Positions 5,989 to 13,938 of a stretch of 15,099 nucleotides of DNA are shown in pieces. Numbering within the stretch: the first letter of the stretch is position 1; each line of letters starts with the position of its first letter. Below the pieces are notes generated by a model that ran no database searches, was not told the DNA's origin, and saw only the letters and a program-made list of their open reading frames with translations. Position numbers and translations under genes: made by a program. The stretch is from the NCBI GenBank assembly GCA_003233535.1, contig QIMA01000591.1, positions 1 to 15,099 on the forward strand. Reading direction: 5' to 3'. The DNA is from Rhodanobacteraceae bacterium (GTDB lineage: Bacteria; Pseudomonadota; Gammaproteobacteria; Xanthomonadales; SZUA-5).

Positions 5989-8067
5989 ATGCAAGAGATC
6001 CACAGCTTAATCGCCAATGGCGAACCGGCTCAAGCAACCGCCATGCTGGGCTCCCGTCTGCTATTGAACCCCGTAGATCCTGAGTTGCAATACTTGGCCG
6101 GCGTGGCCAAGCTTCGCGCCGACGATGCCGAAACCGCGCTGATCCACCTGCAGGCTTGCCTGGAAGCCGACCCAGATCACGCCCTGGGGCATATGGCCTT
6201 GGGCCGAGCGCAACGCCTACTTGGTCAGCCCGTCGCTGCTCAGGCGGCATTCGATATTGCCGTATTCTTGAGTCCCACGCTAGCCGGTGCACATGCAACA
6301 ATGGGCGAATTGGCAACCGTCGAAGGCGATCGCGAACAGGCTTCCGAACGCGCGTTCGCCGCTTTGCACGAAGGCAAGGACGATCCGCAGGCACCGCTCG
6401 TGCAGGCGGGACTGGCACTGCAAGCTGGCGAGTACGCTGCAGCGCTGAGCCTGCTCAAGCCGTTTCTCAGCGGCAATAACGTAGGTCCTCGGATTGCACA
6501 AATCGCTGTGGCTGCCTATTTGCTGCAACAGCAGTACGATCAGGCCCTGGAAGCGGTCTCACTGGCGTCAGTCGGAACCAAAGGCATGCCTGCTGCGCTA
6601 CGTGCGCTGCAGGTGCGCGTGTTGCTTGATGCCCGCCGACCAGAAGTTTTGCAGTTGGTCAGAACGCTTACCTCCGAAAACCCCACCAGTGCACAGGCCT
6701 GGAGCCTGACCGCCGCGACCGAATTGGCTCGCGGGCAGTTCGTGCATTGCATCGAGGCCGCAGATCGGTCGCTGGCGATCCGCCCTGCCAGCTCGCACAC
6801 GGTGCGCCTTAAGGCCATGGCCTACTTGCGCGCAAGCAAGCCCAATGTGGCCGAGCAGTTGCTCAGCACGCAAGTCGAGGTATGCCCCGGCGACGTCAAG
6901 TCTTGGCGCATGTTGCTGGCTGCAATCATCGGTCCAGGCAATCATCAGAAGGCTCAACAAACGGCTCGGCGCTGGGTGGGAACGGCCCCGGACGAAGCCG
7001 ATGCTCACGGCGATCTAGCGGCATTGATGGAATTCAATGGCGACCTGGATGGTGCCATGATGTCGGCTAGAGCGGCGCTGCGCGCTCAAGCGGGCCATAT
7101 CAACGCCCTGCTTATTGCGGCGCGCGCTGAGCTACGGATCGGCAGGCCCGGCCCGGTCCTGGCCATGCTCGATCGCGTGCACCCCTCTACGCTAGATTTG
7201 CAGCAGCAGCTCGCTCGATTGGCGCTCCTGGCGCGCGCGGCAGACGTCGCCGGCGCGCACGAGCTAGCAGTCGCCCGCTGGACCGAAAAACAGGCTTTAG
7301 ACCCGACCGCGCTGAACGCCGGAAAGCCCGGTGCAATCGCTGAGGCCAAGATTCCCGGCCACCAGTCGGTGTTAACGGCTACGGACACGATGCCCATCGT
7401 GTTTCTGGTCGGACTGCCGGGCAGCGGCGTCCAGCACATTGCCGCAGCTCTAGCCAAGTATCCCGGGATTTGCCTAATGGGCGATCGTTTCAGCCGTCAG
7501 GCGCGCAACGACGGCCTGTCCCGCCCGGATTGGCCATCGTTCGAACAGGGATTGATCGAGAGCCAAGCATTAATGATGCGGCGGCGCTGGATAAAGCCGC
7601 TACGACGCCTCAACTTACCTGGCGCATACAAGCTGCTGATCGACTGGCTGCCGCATCTGGATGCACGCATGTATGCAGCTATTGCCCGCGCTATTCCCGA
7701 AGCCAAGTTTCTGGTCGTTGAACGCGACAGCAAAGACAGCCTGCTGGATTGGCTCGCCTTCTCCGGCCCCCATCGATTGAGGTTCCCACCCATAGAGGAA
7801 GCTGGGCAGTGGTACGCCGATGCGGCCGGACATTTGCATTTCGCGCTCGAGGATCAGCGCGTTCCGGTTCACTCGTTGGCCTACGAGCAAGCGGCAGAGA
7901 TCGAGGTTCAAACCGAGCTGCTGCAGTGGCTGGGATTGGACAGCGGCAACCTGGAGCTGGAACCGCCGGCTATGCTGGGAGGGCTTTCGGCACAGTTCCC
8001 AGCGGGTCGCTGGGCGGTTTACAAGGACGAACTGAGTGCGGCTTTCGGCAAGTTGGGTAAGGCCTAA
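5989..8067 (+). CDS. TPR protein with C-terminal degenerate sulfotransferase-like domain
   Basis: 692 aa, no signal peptide. Residues about 1-430 are a long array of Ala/Leu-rich helical pairs typical of tetratricopeptide repeats (LACLEADPDHALGHMALGRA-like phrases: GHMALGRAQRLLGQPVAAQA, HTVRLKAMAYLRASKPNVAE, AHGDLAALMEFNGDLDGAM). Residues from about 468 resemble the sulfotransferase domain found behind TPRs in many proteobacteria: a P-loop-like PIVFLVGLPGSG (469-480), then KFLVVERDSKDSLLDWLAF (573-591) where the PAPS 3'-phosphate-binding segment should be. In both places key residues differ (P-G-S-G-V instead of P-R-S-G-T; Asp587 where a Ser is usual, by hand alignment), so sulfotransferase activity is doubtful. 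The ATG at 5989 has a weak GGAC ahead; an upstream ATG at 5957 is out of frame. The gene stands alone between a rightward pepQ and a leftward neighbour. Confidence 0.75.
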   Translation: MQEIHSLIANGEPAQATAMLGSRLLLNPVDPELQYLAGVAKLRADDAETALIHLQACLEADPDHALGHMALGRAQRLLGQPVAAQAAFDIAVFLSPTLAGAHATMGELATVEGDREQASERAFAALHEGKDDPQAPLVQAGLALQAGEYAAALSLLKPFLSGNNVGPRIAQIAVAAYLLQQQYDQALEAVSLASVGTKGMPAALRALQVRVLLDARRPEVLQLVRTLTSENPTSAQAWSLTAATELARGQFVHCIEAADRSLAIRPASSHTVRLKAMAYLRASKPNVAEQLLSTQVEVCPGDVKSWRMLLAAIIGPGNHQKAQQTARRWVGTAPDEADAHGDLAALMEFNGDLDGAMMSARAALRAQAGHINALLIAARAELRIGRPGPVLAMLDRVHPSTLDLQQQLARLALLARAADVAGAHELAVARWTEKQALDPTALNAGKPGAIAEAKIPGHQSVLTATDTMPIVFLVGLPGSGVQHIAAALAKYPGICLMGDRFSRQARNDGLSRPDWPSFEQGLIESQALMMRRRWIKPLRRLNLPGAYKLLIDWLPHLDARMYAAIARAIPEAKFLVVERDSKDSLLDWLAFSGPHRLRFPPIEEAGQWYADAAGHLHFALEDQRVPVHSLAYEQAAEIEVQTELLQWLGLDSGNLELEPPAMLGGLSAQFPAGRWAVYKDELSAAFGKLGKA

Positions 8068-8079
8068 CCGCTCCGCGCG

Positions 8080-8142
8080 ATGAGAAAACTCACTATCGCT
8101 CTGGCCCTACACGGCTCACACGCCCTCGCCGCTCGCCAGTGA
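8080..8142 (+). pseudogene. Micro-ORF resembling a signal peptide, possible remnant
   Basis: A 20-codon frame, beginning MRKLTIALAL and ending ALAARQ then TGA, starts 12 bp after the TPR stop. A basic N-terminus, a hydrophobic stretch and an ALA-A cleavage-like site look like a Sec signal peptide with nothing behind it. It may be the stump of a lost secreted protein, a tiny leader peptide, or chance. No Shine-Dalgarno is apparent. Confidence 0.2.
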
Positions 8143-8187
8143 GGCGGACCGCACCACAGCGAGATCTACGACGCCCTCGCGACGAGT

Positions 8188-8207
8188 CTCATAAAACGCC
8201 GGGCTAG
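8188..8207 (-). repeat. Dispersed ~20-bp motif, copy B, contains the YecA-like gene's stop
   Basis: Minus strand reads CTAGCCCGGCGTTTTATGAG. The TAG (8204-8206) is the stop codon of the UPF0149/SEC-C gene. Copies A (5808-5827) and C (14010-14030) share the core. Confidence 0.7.
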
Positions 8208-9733
8208 CTCGCTCCGCAGCACTTCTTATACTTTTTGCCGCTGCCGCAGGGGCACGGATCATTGCGCCCGACTTTCGTCCCCTGCCGTACTGGCCTGTGC
8301 GCCTGCTTATGCATCTGCTGGCCGATTTGGAACAGGGTTTCGGGAATCCCCGCGACCAATTCACGGCGCTCAGCCAGGGTGAACTCGTGCTCCCAACCCT
8401 CGGGTTGGAAGGAAAGCTGGATTAGCGGCAATATCAGCGCGAAAAGCAGCTTGTCTTGCTGTAAATAGGTGCCAAACACTGGGCAAAAATAGCTCAACCC
8501 AGAGCGAAAGCCTTCCGACCAGCATGCGCCGATCTTGCTCGCCGCCTCGGCATCATCGAGCTGCAAATAACGGTCGACTTGCGCCGGCACACCACTGATC
8601 TGAATGCAGTCATCGATTAGGCCGCGTGCGCCGATGTGCCCATGGAATGCTTCGAGCGCACGAACAATCTCAACCACTTTGTCATCTCCCAGGCCGTCAG
8701 CTTGCTCAGCAAACAGCGGGAACAGGATATGCTGCAGATCAAGACTTTCGTTATTGGGAGTGACCCGGTAGGCGCTGAGAAATCCGTCCACATACTCGAA
8801 AGGCAGACCCTGCTTAAACTCAATCTGGTCGCGCCACAGCGCCTCAATTTCGTCGATTTTGCTTTGCGCTAGGCGACCACGCTCAGACGCCGCAAAGAAC
8901 TCCTCGTCCAGACGGTCATCGCGGCCGCTGACCCAATCCATCCGCGCCCCGTATAGACCTTCTCCATCGACCAGCTCTGCCGCCTCAATCTCGCTATTGA
9001 GCTGCTCGCGGGCCTGCTCGATCTCCGAATCCAGCTGAAATAGCAAATCATCTAGTGCAACGCCGTCGCTCTCACGCAGCATCGGCAAGATCCGCGGGAT
9101 CAGATCGACGGTCATCATTACGCCATCACTAATCGCCAGCTCTGCGGGGCTGGCCAGGTCCAGCAGTTCCTCCGCAAAGTCCTCGTCAGTCAAGTCGGTC
9201 GGCATCTCCACCGGCTCATCCAGAGCATCGTCGGAGAACATCTCGTCAGTTTGCGCGGCGGCCATGCAAATCAAATCGTAGGCCTGAACGACTCGGCTAT
9301 CGCCGTCAAATTCTGGCACCGCAAAGCCGTCCATACCCTGCTGCCAGCCAAGCAACCACAGCTGCGGATCGAAGCAAACCGCGAATTGTTCAGCGCCCAG
9401 ATCGAAATCAAGGTTCAGCGGCGGGATCTCAGCAGGCAGTTGCTCCGGCTGGTGCGCACAACGTAGGCGTACCCAGTTGGCGTGGCGAGCCAGGAACGCA
9501 TTGACCCGGGGCAACGCCTCGGGGTTGTCCGATTCGACGAAATAGCGCGAAAGAAACGCTGGCGTGGCCAAGTCTTCGCTGGCCAGCCAGCCGCTACACA
9601 GCAGCCCGTCGATTTCGCTGGTATCGCTGAAGTCACTAACCTCCAGGATCAGCGTTTCGTACTCCAGCCACTCCATCTCGCTCATTTGACCGGCGCTCTG
9701 CAGTTCGCCAACCAGAACTTTGCTTTCGCTCAC
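8204..9733 (-). CDS. Tandem UPF0149 (YecA-type) protein with C-terminal SEC-C zinc motif
   Basis: 509 aa from the GTG. The last residues, [20 protein letters not shown], form a SEC-C motif (CxC, 8 residues, CC), as found at the end of SecA and YecA, where it binds zinc and, in YecA, contacts ribosomes. Two UPF0149-like regions precede it: one near 35-215 ([36 protein letters not shown]) and one near 310-460 ([33 protein letters not shown]), joined by an acidic, helical linker with coiled-coil-like [18 protein letters not shown]. coli YecA is about 220 aa with one such domain, so this is a double-length relative. The GTG at 9731-9733 is chosen over the GTG at 9754 because GGAGAAGGA lies 6 nt before it. 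Its stop sits inside repeat copy B. A role in secretion or ribosome-linked quality control is inference. Confidence 0.75.
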   Translation of the reverse strand: MSESKVLVGELQSAGQMSEMEWLEYETLILEVSDFSDTSEIDGLLCSGWLASEDLATPAFLSRYFVESDNPEALPRVNAFLARHANWVRLRCAHQPEQLPAEIPPLNLDFDLGAEQFAVCFDPQLWLLGWQQGMDGFAVPEFDGDSRVVQAYDLICMAAAQTDEMFSDDALDEPVEMPTDLTDEDFAEELLDLASPAELAISDGVMMTVDLIPRILPMLRESDGVALDDLLFQLDSEIEQAREQLNSEIEAAELVDGEGLYGARMDWVSGRDDRLDEEFFAASERGRLAQSKIDEIEALWRDQIEFKQGLPFEYVDGFLSAYRVTPNNESLDLQHILFPLFAEQADGLGDDKVVEIVRALEAFHGHIGARGLIDDCIQISGVPAQVDRYLQLDDAEAASKIGACWSEGFRSGLSYFCPVFGTYLQQDKLLFALILPLIQLSFQPEGWEHEFTLAERRELVAGIPETLFQIGQQMHKQAHRPVRQGTKVGRNDPCPCGSGKKYKKCCGAS

Positions 9734-9739
9734 TCGTCT

Positions 9740-9748
9740 TCCTTCTCC
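9740..9748 (-). promoter_or_regulatory. Strong Shine-Dalgarno fixing the GTG start at 9733
   Basis: Minus strand GGAGAAGGA lies 6 nt before GTG (9733-9731). The alternative start, GTG at 9754, would place this element inside the coding sequence. Confidence 0.7.
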
Positions 9749-9778
9749 AGTCACTCTTGTCCCAAACCATCATAATAA

Positions 9779-9798
9779 CGGCCGCACGAGGGCGGCCG
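9779..9798 (-). terminator. Probable intrinsic terminator of icd
   Basis: CGGCCGC (9779-9785) and GCGGCCG (9792-9798) are perfect inverted repeats with a 6-nt loop. On the minus strand the stem is followed by TTATTATGATGG, a modest U-rich tail. It lies 50 bp beyond the icd stop, just ahead of the next gene's start. Confidence 0.55.
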
Positions 9799-9800
9799 CT

Positions 9801-9836
9801 GCTGTGTTGTTGCTCAGAGCTGTGTTGTTGCTCAGA
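9801..9836. repeat. Perfect 18-bp tandem duplication in the icd 3' UTR
   Basis: GCTGTGTTGTTGCTCAGA occurs twice without a gap or mismatch (9801-9818 and 9819-9836), between the icd stop and its hairpin. It is unrelated to the CAG heptamers by period and looks like a recent local duplication. Confidence 0.9.
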
Positions 9837-9847
9837 CCGGCGTGATT

Positions 9848-11155
9848 CTAGCCGTTAATCGCCTTAATCATCTCATCAGCGAATTCCGAACACTTCACTT
9901 CGGTCGCGCCTTCCATCAGGCGCGCAAAGTCGTAGGTTACGGTCTTGTTGCCGATCGCCACACCCATCGCCGCAACGATCGCGTCGGCGGCTTCGGTCCA
10001 GCCCATGTAGCGCAACATCATCTCGCCGGAGAGGATGATCGAGCCAGGGTTGACCTTATCCATTCCAGCGTACTTCGGCGCGGTGCCGTGAGTGGCTTCA
10101 AAGACAGCATGACCGGTAACGTAGTTGATGTTGCCGCCCGGCGCGATACCAATACCGCCGACCTGCGCGGCAAGCGCGTCGGACAAATAGTCGCCGTTGA
10201 GGTTCATCGTCGCCAGCACGTCGAACTCTTTCGGACGCGTGAGCACCTGCTGCAGCGTGATATCGGCGATCGCATCCTTGATTAGCACTTTGCCAGACGC
10301 CAACGCGGCGTCCTGCTCGGCGTTAGCCGCCTCGGTGCCTTTCTCAGCTTTGGTCCGTTCCCACTGATCCCAAGTGTAGGTGTGATCGGGAAACTGCTGC
10401 TCAGCCAGCGCGTAGCCCCAGTTGCGGAACGCGCCCTCGGTGAACTTCATGATGTTGCCCTTGTGTACCAGGGTCAACGATTTGCGCTTGTTAGCGATGC
10501 AGTACTCGAGCGCAGCGCGCATCAGCCGCTCGGTACCTTCCATAGAAACCGGTTTGATGCCAATACCCGAAGTTTCTGGAAAGCGAATCTTGCCGTAGTG
10601 CTTGGGGAAGGCTTCCTTGAGCAGCTCCAGGAAACGCCGATTGGAATCGGTACCCGCCTCAAACTCGATACCGCAATAGATGTCTTCGGTGTTCTCGCGG
10701 AAGATCACCATATCGACATCACTCGGGCGTTTCACCGGCGACGGCACGCCCTCAAACCAGCGCACTGGGCGCAGGCAAACGTAAAGGTCGAGCATCTGTC
10801 GAAGCGCCACGTTCAGCGAGCGGATACCGCCACCGATCGGCGTGCTAAGCGGGCCCTTGATCGAGACCAAATAGTCTCGACATGCCTGAACGCTCTCGAC
10901 CGGCAACCAGCTCTGGAACAAATCGTTGGACTTTTGGCCAGCGTAGATCTCCATCCAGTGAATTTGCCGCTCGCCGCCATAGGCTTTGGCTACGGCCGCA
11001 TCCAGCACACGGACCGCTGCCGCCCAAATATCGACACCAATACCGTCGCCCTCAATAAACGGGACGATCGGATTGTTGGGCACCTGCAACTTGCCGTTGT
11101 CGATGGTGATCTTGGCGCCACCGGCGGGAACCACGGGGCTAGGCGATCGAGTCAT
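9848..11155 (-). CDS. icd: NADP-dependent isocitrate dehydrogenase
   Basis: 435 aa, clearly homologous to E. coli Icd (416 aa) end to end. The enzyme oxidatively decarboxylates isocitrate to 2-oxoglutarate in the TCA cycle, making NADPH. The substrate loop [17 protein letters not shown] is intact, with Ser113 at the position phosphorylated by AceK in E. coli. [10 protein letters not shown] and [16 protein letters not shown] are conserved. NADP specificity is indicated by HGTAPKYAG (Lys361, Tyr362, equivalent to E. coli 344/345), and [18 protein letters not shown] carries metal-binding aspartates. The extra length lies mainly in an Ala/Glu-rich insertion near 262-288. The ATG has a GGGAGG Shine-Dalgarno 4 nt upstream. 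A hairpin at 9779-9798 follows the gene. Upstream, the spacer carries large inverted repeats, so icd is likely not simply read through from the ATP-grasp gene. Confidence 0.97.
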   Translation of the reverse strand: MTRSPSPVVPAGGAKITIDNGKLQVPNNPIVPFIEGDGIGVDIWAAAVRVLDAAVAKAYGGERQIHWMEIYAGQKSNDLFQSWLPVESVQACRDYLVSIKGPLSTPIGGGIRSLNVALRQMLDLYVCLRPVRWFEGVPSPVKRPSDVDMVIFRENTEDIYCGIEFEAGTDSNRRFLELLKEAFPKHYGKIRFPETSGIGIKPVSMEGTERLMRAALEYCIANKRKSLTLVHKGNIMKFTEGAFRNWGYALAEQQFPDHTYTWDQWERTKAEKGTEAANAEQDAALASGKVLIKDAIADITLQQVLTRPKEFDVLATMNLNGDYLSDALAAQVGGIGIAPGGNINYVTGHAVFEATHGTAPKYAGMDKVNPGSIILSGEMMLRYMGWTEAADAIVAAMGVAIGNKTVTYDFARLMEGATEVKCSEFADEMIKAING

Positions 11156-11352
11156 GAAGCCTCCCTTTTGAGTACGATTGAGGGGATAAAGCGGACTGCT
11201 GATTGTGGCAGTAAAGGGTGGAGCGAGTTCCAGTAGCCAGTACCAGTGGCCAGAAAAGCGAAGACGAAGCCCTGAACTCGCGCTTCACTGGTACTGGTAC
11301 TGGCTACTGGTACTCGCTCCTTCACTGGAACTGGCCACTGGAACTCGCTCTT
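11156..11352. other. Intergenic region upstream of icd, mostly repeat arms
   Basis: 197 bp between the stop of the ATP-grasp gene and the icd start, both leftward. About 60 bp next to icd (11166-11220) are unique and could hold its promoter. The other 130 bp are three related repeat arms described separately. Confidence 0.6.
11221..11350. repeat. Three-arm CCAGTA repeat structure
   Basis: Arm 1 (11221-11253, plus) starts GAGCGAGTTCCAGTAGCCAG. Arm 2 (11283-11319) and arm 3 (11320-11350) are the same sequence inverted, each ending in CTCGCTC and beginning CTTCACTGG, arranged head to tail with no gap. Arms 2 and 3 align over their full length except that arm 2 has one extra TACTGG and a few T/A and T/C changes. 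Arm 1 and arm 2 can pair over 27 bp with a single mismatch. The unit is CCAGTA or CCAGT(A/G)G, so the period is mixed 6 and 7. Arm 3 ends 2 bp before the ATP-grasp gene's stop codon. Confidence 0.9.
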
Positions 11353-12309
11353 TCACACCGTCCCGAAATGCTCGCGCGCAAAGGCGACACGCTCGGCGGC
11401 AGTCGGCGCCAGCTGTTTGAGTTTCTCGACAGCCTCTAAGCGGTGCTGCAGACCGTTGCCGTTGGCAATTTGAATAGCTAACCCCGGGCGCGCATTGAGC
11501 TCCAGAATCATCGGCCCGTGCACCTTATCGAGCACGATGTCGACGCCTACGTAGCCCAGACCACTCATTTCTGATGCCGTAGCGGCAATCATCATCAACT
11601 GGTCCCAGTGCGGAATGTCCATGCCGATAATGGAGTGCTCGGTGTCTGGATGTTCTGTGACCAGCTCATTCCCCCAGACCCCTTTGCAGGTGCGTCCGCT
11701 AGGTAAATCGATACCGACGCCAATAGCGCCCTGATGCAGGTTGGCCTTACCGTCAGACATCCGCGTGGGCAGGCGAATCATCGCCATTACCGGATAGCCC
11801 TGAAAAATGATGATGCGTACGTCCGGCACACCGCGAAAGCTGACGTGGTCGAAGACGGGATCAAATTCAACACAGTATTCGATCAGCACCGAATCGGCTT
11901 GCCCGCCCAGACTAAACAGCCCTGATAGGGAATTCGACAAATGATGATTGAACTCGTCCGCAGTCATCAGCACGCCATTAGATCGCCGGTACTTGTCGCC
12001 TCTGCGACCGACGATGACAACGATGCCGTCGCCGCCGGAGCCGTGAGCCGGTTTGACGACGAACTTTTCTCTCTCGGCGAGCTTGGCGTGCACTTCTTTG
12101 ATTTCGTGCTCTTCGCGGACTACGGCAAACAGCTCTGGCACTGGTAATCCGTGCTCGATGGCGAGCTTTTTTGTCAGTAGCTTGTCGTCGACGCGTGGAT
12201 AGAACTGACGCTTGTTGTAGCGCAGCACATAGTCGGCATTGCGCTGATTGATCCCAATCAGACCGATCTTGCGCAATCGGCGGGCGACGGTGAAGGGGTT
12301 GAAGATCAT
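11353..12309 (-). CDS. ATP-grasp ligase, alpha-L-glutamate ligase-like (RimK-related)
   Basis: 318 aa. The ATP-grasp core is visible: KFVVKPAHGSGGDGIVVI (82-99) as the nucleotide-binding loop, VLIEYCVEF (141-149), VRIIIFQGYPVMAMIRLPT, and the metal-binding ELNARPGLAIQIAN (270-283). The MIFNPFTVARRLRKIGLIGI opening and overall wording match the family annotated as alpha-L-glutamate ligase-like proteins, relatives of RimK that presumably form an amide bond with ATP. Substrate and acceptor are unknown. Its ATG overlaps the stop of the upstream 7TM gene by the ATGA arrangement (12306-12309), strong evidence for coupled translation and joint function. The stop is 2 bp from a repeat arm at 11350. 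Confidence 0.9.
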   Translation of the reverse strand: MIFNPFTVARRLRKIGLIGINQRNADYVLRYNKRQFYPRVDDKLLTKKLAIEHGLPVPELFAVVREEHEIKEVHAKLAEREKFVVKPAHGSGGDGIVVIVGRRGDKYRRSNGVLMTADEFNHHLSNSLSGLFSLGGQADSVLIEYCVEFDPVFDHVSFRGVPDVRIIIFQGYPVMAMIRLPTRMSDGKANLHQGAIGVGIDLPSGRTCKGVWGNELVTEHPDTEHSIIGMDIPHWDQLMMIAATASEMSGLGYVGVDIVLDKVHGPMILELNARPGLAIQIANGNGLQHRLEAVEKLKQLAPTAAERVAFAREHFGTV

Positions 12310-13847
12310 TTCTGCTCGTCCGTGGCCAGGGCGCGAAAGCGCACCAACTCAGTCAATCGATAGCCGGAGTAGCGGCCGAGCAACAGGGTCAGTCCGAACA
12401 GCACCAGGAGCAACTCGGGATAGACGAAAAACAGGAATTCCAAACGATCCCAGGTCATGACCACGTAGGCCAGACAGGCCGTGACCAGCGTGCCGAAGCC
12501 CTCCTTCAGCGCATGCGCAGACCCGCGTTCGTCCCAGGAAATGGACATGCGCTCAATCGTCATCGCCATAATCACGATCGGAAACAGCGCTACAGACAGG
12601 CCGACCTCGATGCCCATCCGGTTACTCACCACGCTCACCGCGGCCATTAGCAGAACCACCAGGATCAGTACCGCCGTTAGTCGAGGAACTAGCAGCAGGC
12701 GCAGGCGTTCGAGGTAGAAACGGACCAACAATCCGAGCCCGACTACCACGACGAACAGCAAGATGCCGCCAATCAGCCGGGTCTCGCGAAAGGCCAACGC
12801 AATCAGCACTGGCATGAAGGTTCCGAAGGTCTTAATGCCAACGAAATTTCGCAGCAACAGCATAATGAAGGCGCCTATGGGCACCATCAGCAGAATCCTA
12901 TAAGTGGACTGAGCGTCCAACGGCAACCCCAACAGCGAGTAGTTAATCAAGTCGCGGTTGCGCACTTCCGAGCGACGTTTGGCCATCACCATGGCGTCGG
13001 CCAGATTGAACTGCACGTTGAAAGTCAGGCTCGGCGTGGCGTCGCTTTCCACGCTCAGCAGCGGCTTGTTGCTGCGGCTCCACAAGAAAAAATTTTCCGG
13101 TATCCCTTCTTCGGCATTACGCAGATCAATGGTGACCCAGCGCTGCTCATTGTGCACCTGCAGCAACGGCAGCACATCGGCTGTGGTGTTGGACTCGGTC
13201 ATGATCAGACCGTGGATTACGCGTGCCGGTATCTTGCGAATAGCCAATGCCGCAGCGATGAACTCGGCGCGCACCCGCGAGCCCGCACGACTCGCCATGA
13301 GCAACTCGGCAGCACCGGATTCCGGGTTCAAGATCAGTCGCCGCACCAGTGCCCGCGAGAAGGTCGCGGTATCGGCGCTTTCGGCCTTTACCTCAGTAAA
13401 TATGCTGTCCAAGGCAGCCTGCTCAGCCTCTGAAAGGACCGGCGGATCGGCCAACCGAGGACGCGAACCGTCGAGCCACTCGTGTTCGTCACGGACGACC
13501 GTAGCAACGTAGTACAGGCTTTGCTTGCCGCGCGCGCGGCGAACGCTCCACTCGACCTGGCGACCGCCGCCGCTCTTGGTCATCTGCTCGCCGTAGGCAC
13601 GCGAAATTAAGCGCTCATCGAGCACTAAGAAATCGGGCAAATCGTTGATCGAGCGGGCCGGCAGCTGCAGCTCTACGCGATTCGGCCCACCGTTGGCCAT
13701 GAACTCAGCGCGAGCCTGAATAGTCCAGACCTGCACCTCGGCATCCGGCTCGAGCGGAAACTTGAGCACCTGCCACTTGTAGCCGGCAAAGCCCAAACCA
13801 ACGAGCGAGACCACCACGGCCAGCAGGTACAGCTGCGTTTTCTTCAT
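12306..13847 (-). CDS. Inactive transglutaminase-like protein fused to seven transmembrane helices
   Basis: 513 aa from the ATG at 13845-13847, which has AGAGG 4 nt upstream; a GTG at 13877 would add ten residues without a better site. Segment 6-24 is an N-terminal membrane anchor. Residues 35-290 form an extracytoplasmic region with a transglutaminase-like core: RAGSRVRAEFIAAALAIRKIPARVIHGL (187-213, here spelled for orientation by its ends RAGSR and VIHGL), where the nucleophilic Cys of active enzymes is replaced, by hand alignment Ser190. Seven hydrophobic segments follow at about 315-335, 343-353, 358-377, 390-408, 413-431, 449-466 and 469-490. This architecture is a known family that occurs beside RimK-like ATP-grasp ligases, exactly as here. 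It probably binds a peptide or protein on the periplasmic side and signals or transports across the membrane (inference). Confidence 0.9.
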   Translation of the reverse strand: MKKTQLYLLAVVVSLVGLGFAGYKWQVLKFPLEPDAEVQVWTIQARAEFMANGGPNRVELQLPARSINDLPDFLVLDERLISRAYGEQMTKSGGGRQVEWSVRRARGKQSLYYVATVVRDEHEWLDGSRPRLADPPVLSEAEQAALDSIFTEVKAESADTATFSRALVRRLILNPESGAAELLMASRAGSRVRAEFIAAALAIRKIPARVIHGLIMTESNTTADVLPLLQVHNEQRWVTIDLRNAEEGIPENFFLWSRSNKPLLSVESDATPSLTFNVQFNLADAMVMAKRRSEVRNRDLINYSLLGLPLDAQSTYRILLMVPIGAFIMLLLRNFVGIKTFGTFMPVLIALAFRETRLIGGILLFVVVVGLGLLVRFYLERLRLLLVPRLTAVLILVVLLMAAVSVVSNRMGIEVGLSVALFPIVIMAMTIERMSISWDERGSAHALKEGFGTLVTACLAYVVMTWDRLEFLFFVYPELLLVLFGLTLLLGRYSGYRLTELVRFRALATDEQK

Positions 13848-13906
13848 AGCGCCTCTAGCGTGCGCGAGCTTCGCCACTCGCGCCGCACCCCTAAACAGTG
13901 GTCGTC

Positions 13907-13912
13907 AGTATA
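13907..13912 (-). promoter_or_regulatory. Possible -10 element for the 7TM/ATP-grasp operon
   Basis: Minus strand TATACT lies 60 bp before the ATG at 13847. No good -35 sits at 16-18 bp. A perfect TTGACA (13955-13960, minus) is too far from it (42 bp) and has only a poor -10 of its own, so the promoter is not settled. Confidence 0.25.
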
Positions 13913-13938
13913 GAGCTGCCGACGAGCGCATGTAGCTT

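Noticed and set aside
10382..11236. A 284-codon open frame on the plus strand
   Set aside because: It lies almost wholly antisense to icd, whose protein is unmistakable; the frame is a GC-rich shadow.
11221..11350. Insertion sequence or MITE
   Set aside because: No transposase, no target-site duplication that I can see, and the arms are built from short tandem units rather than a defined terminal inverted repeat.
11205..11439. Two short plus-strand frames rich in Thr-Gly-Tyr-Trp
   Set aside because: Their composition comes from translating the CCAGTA/TACTGG repeats, and they run antisense into the ATP-grasp gene.
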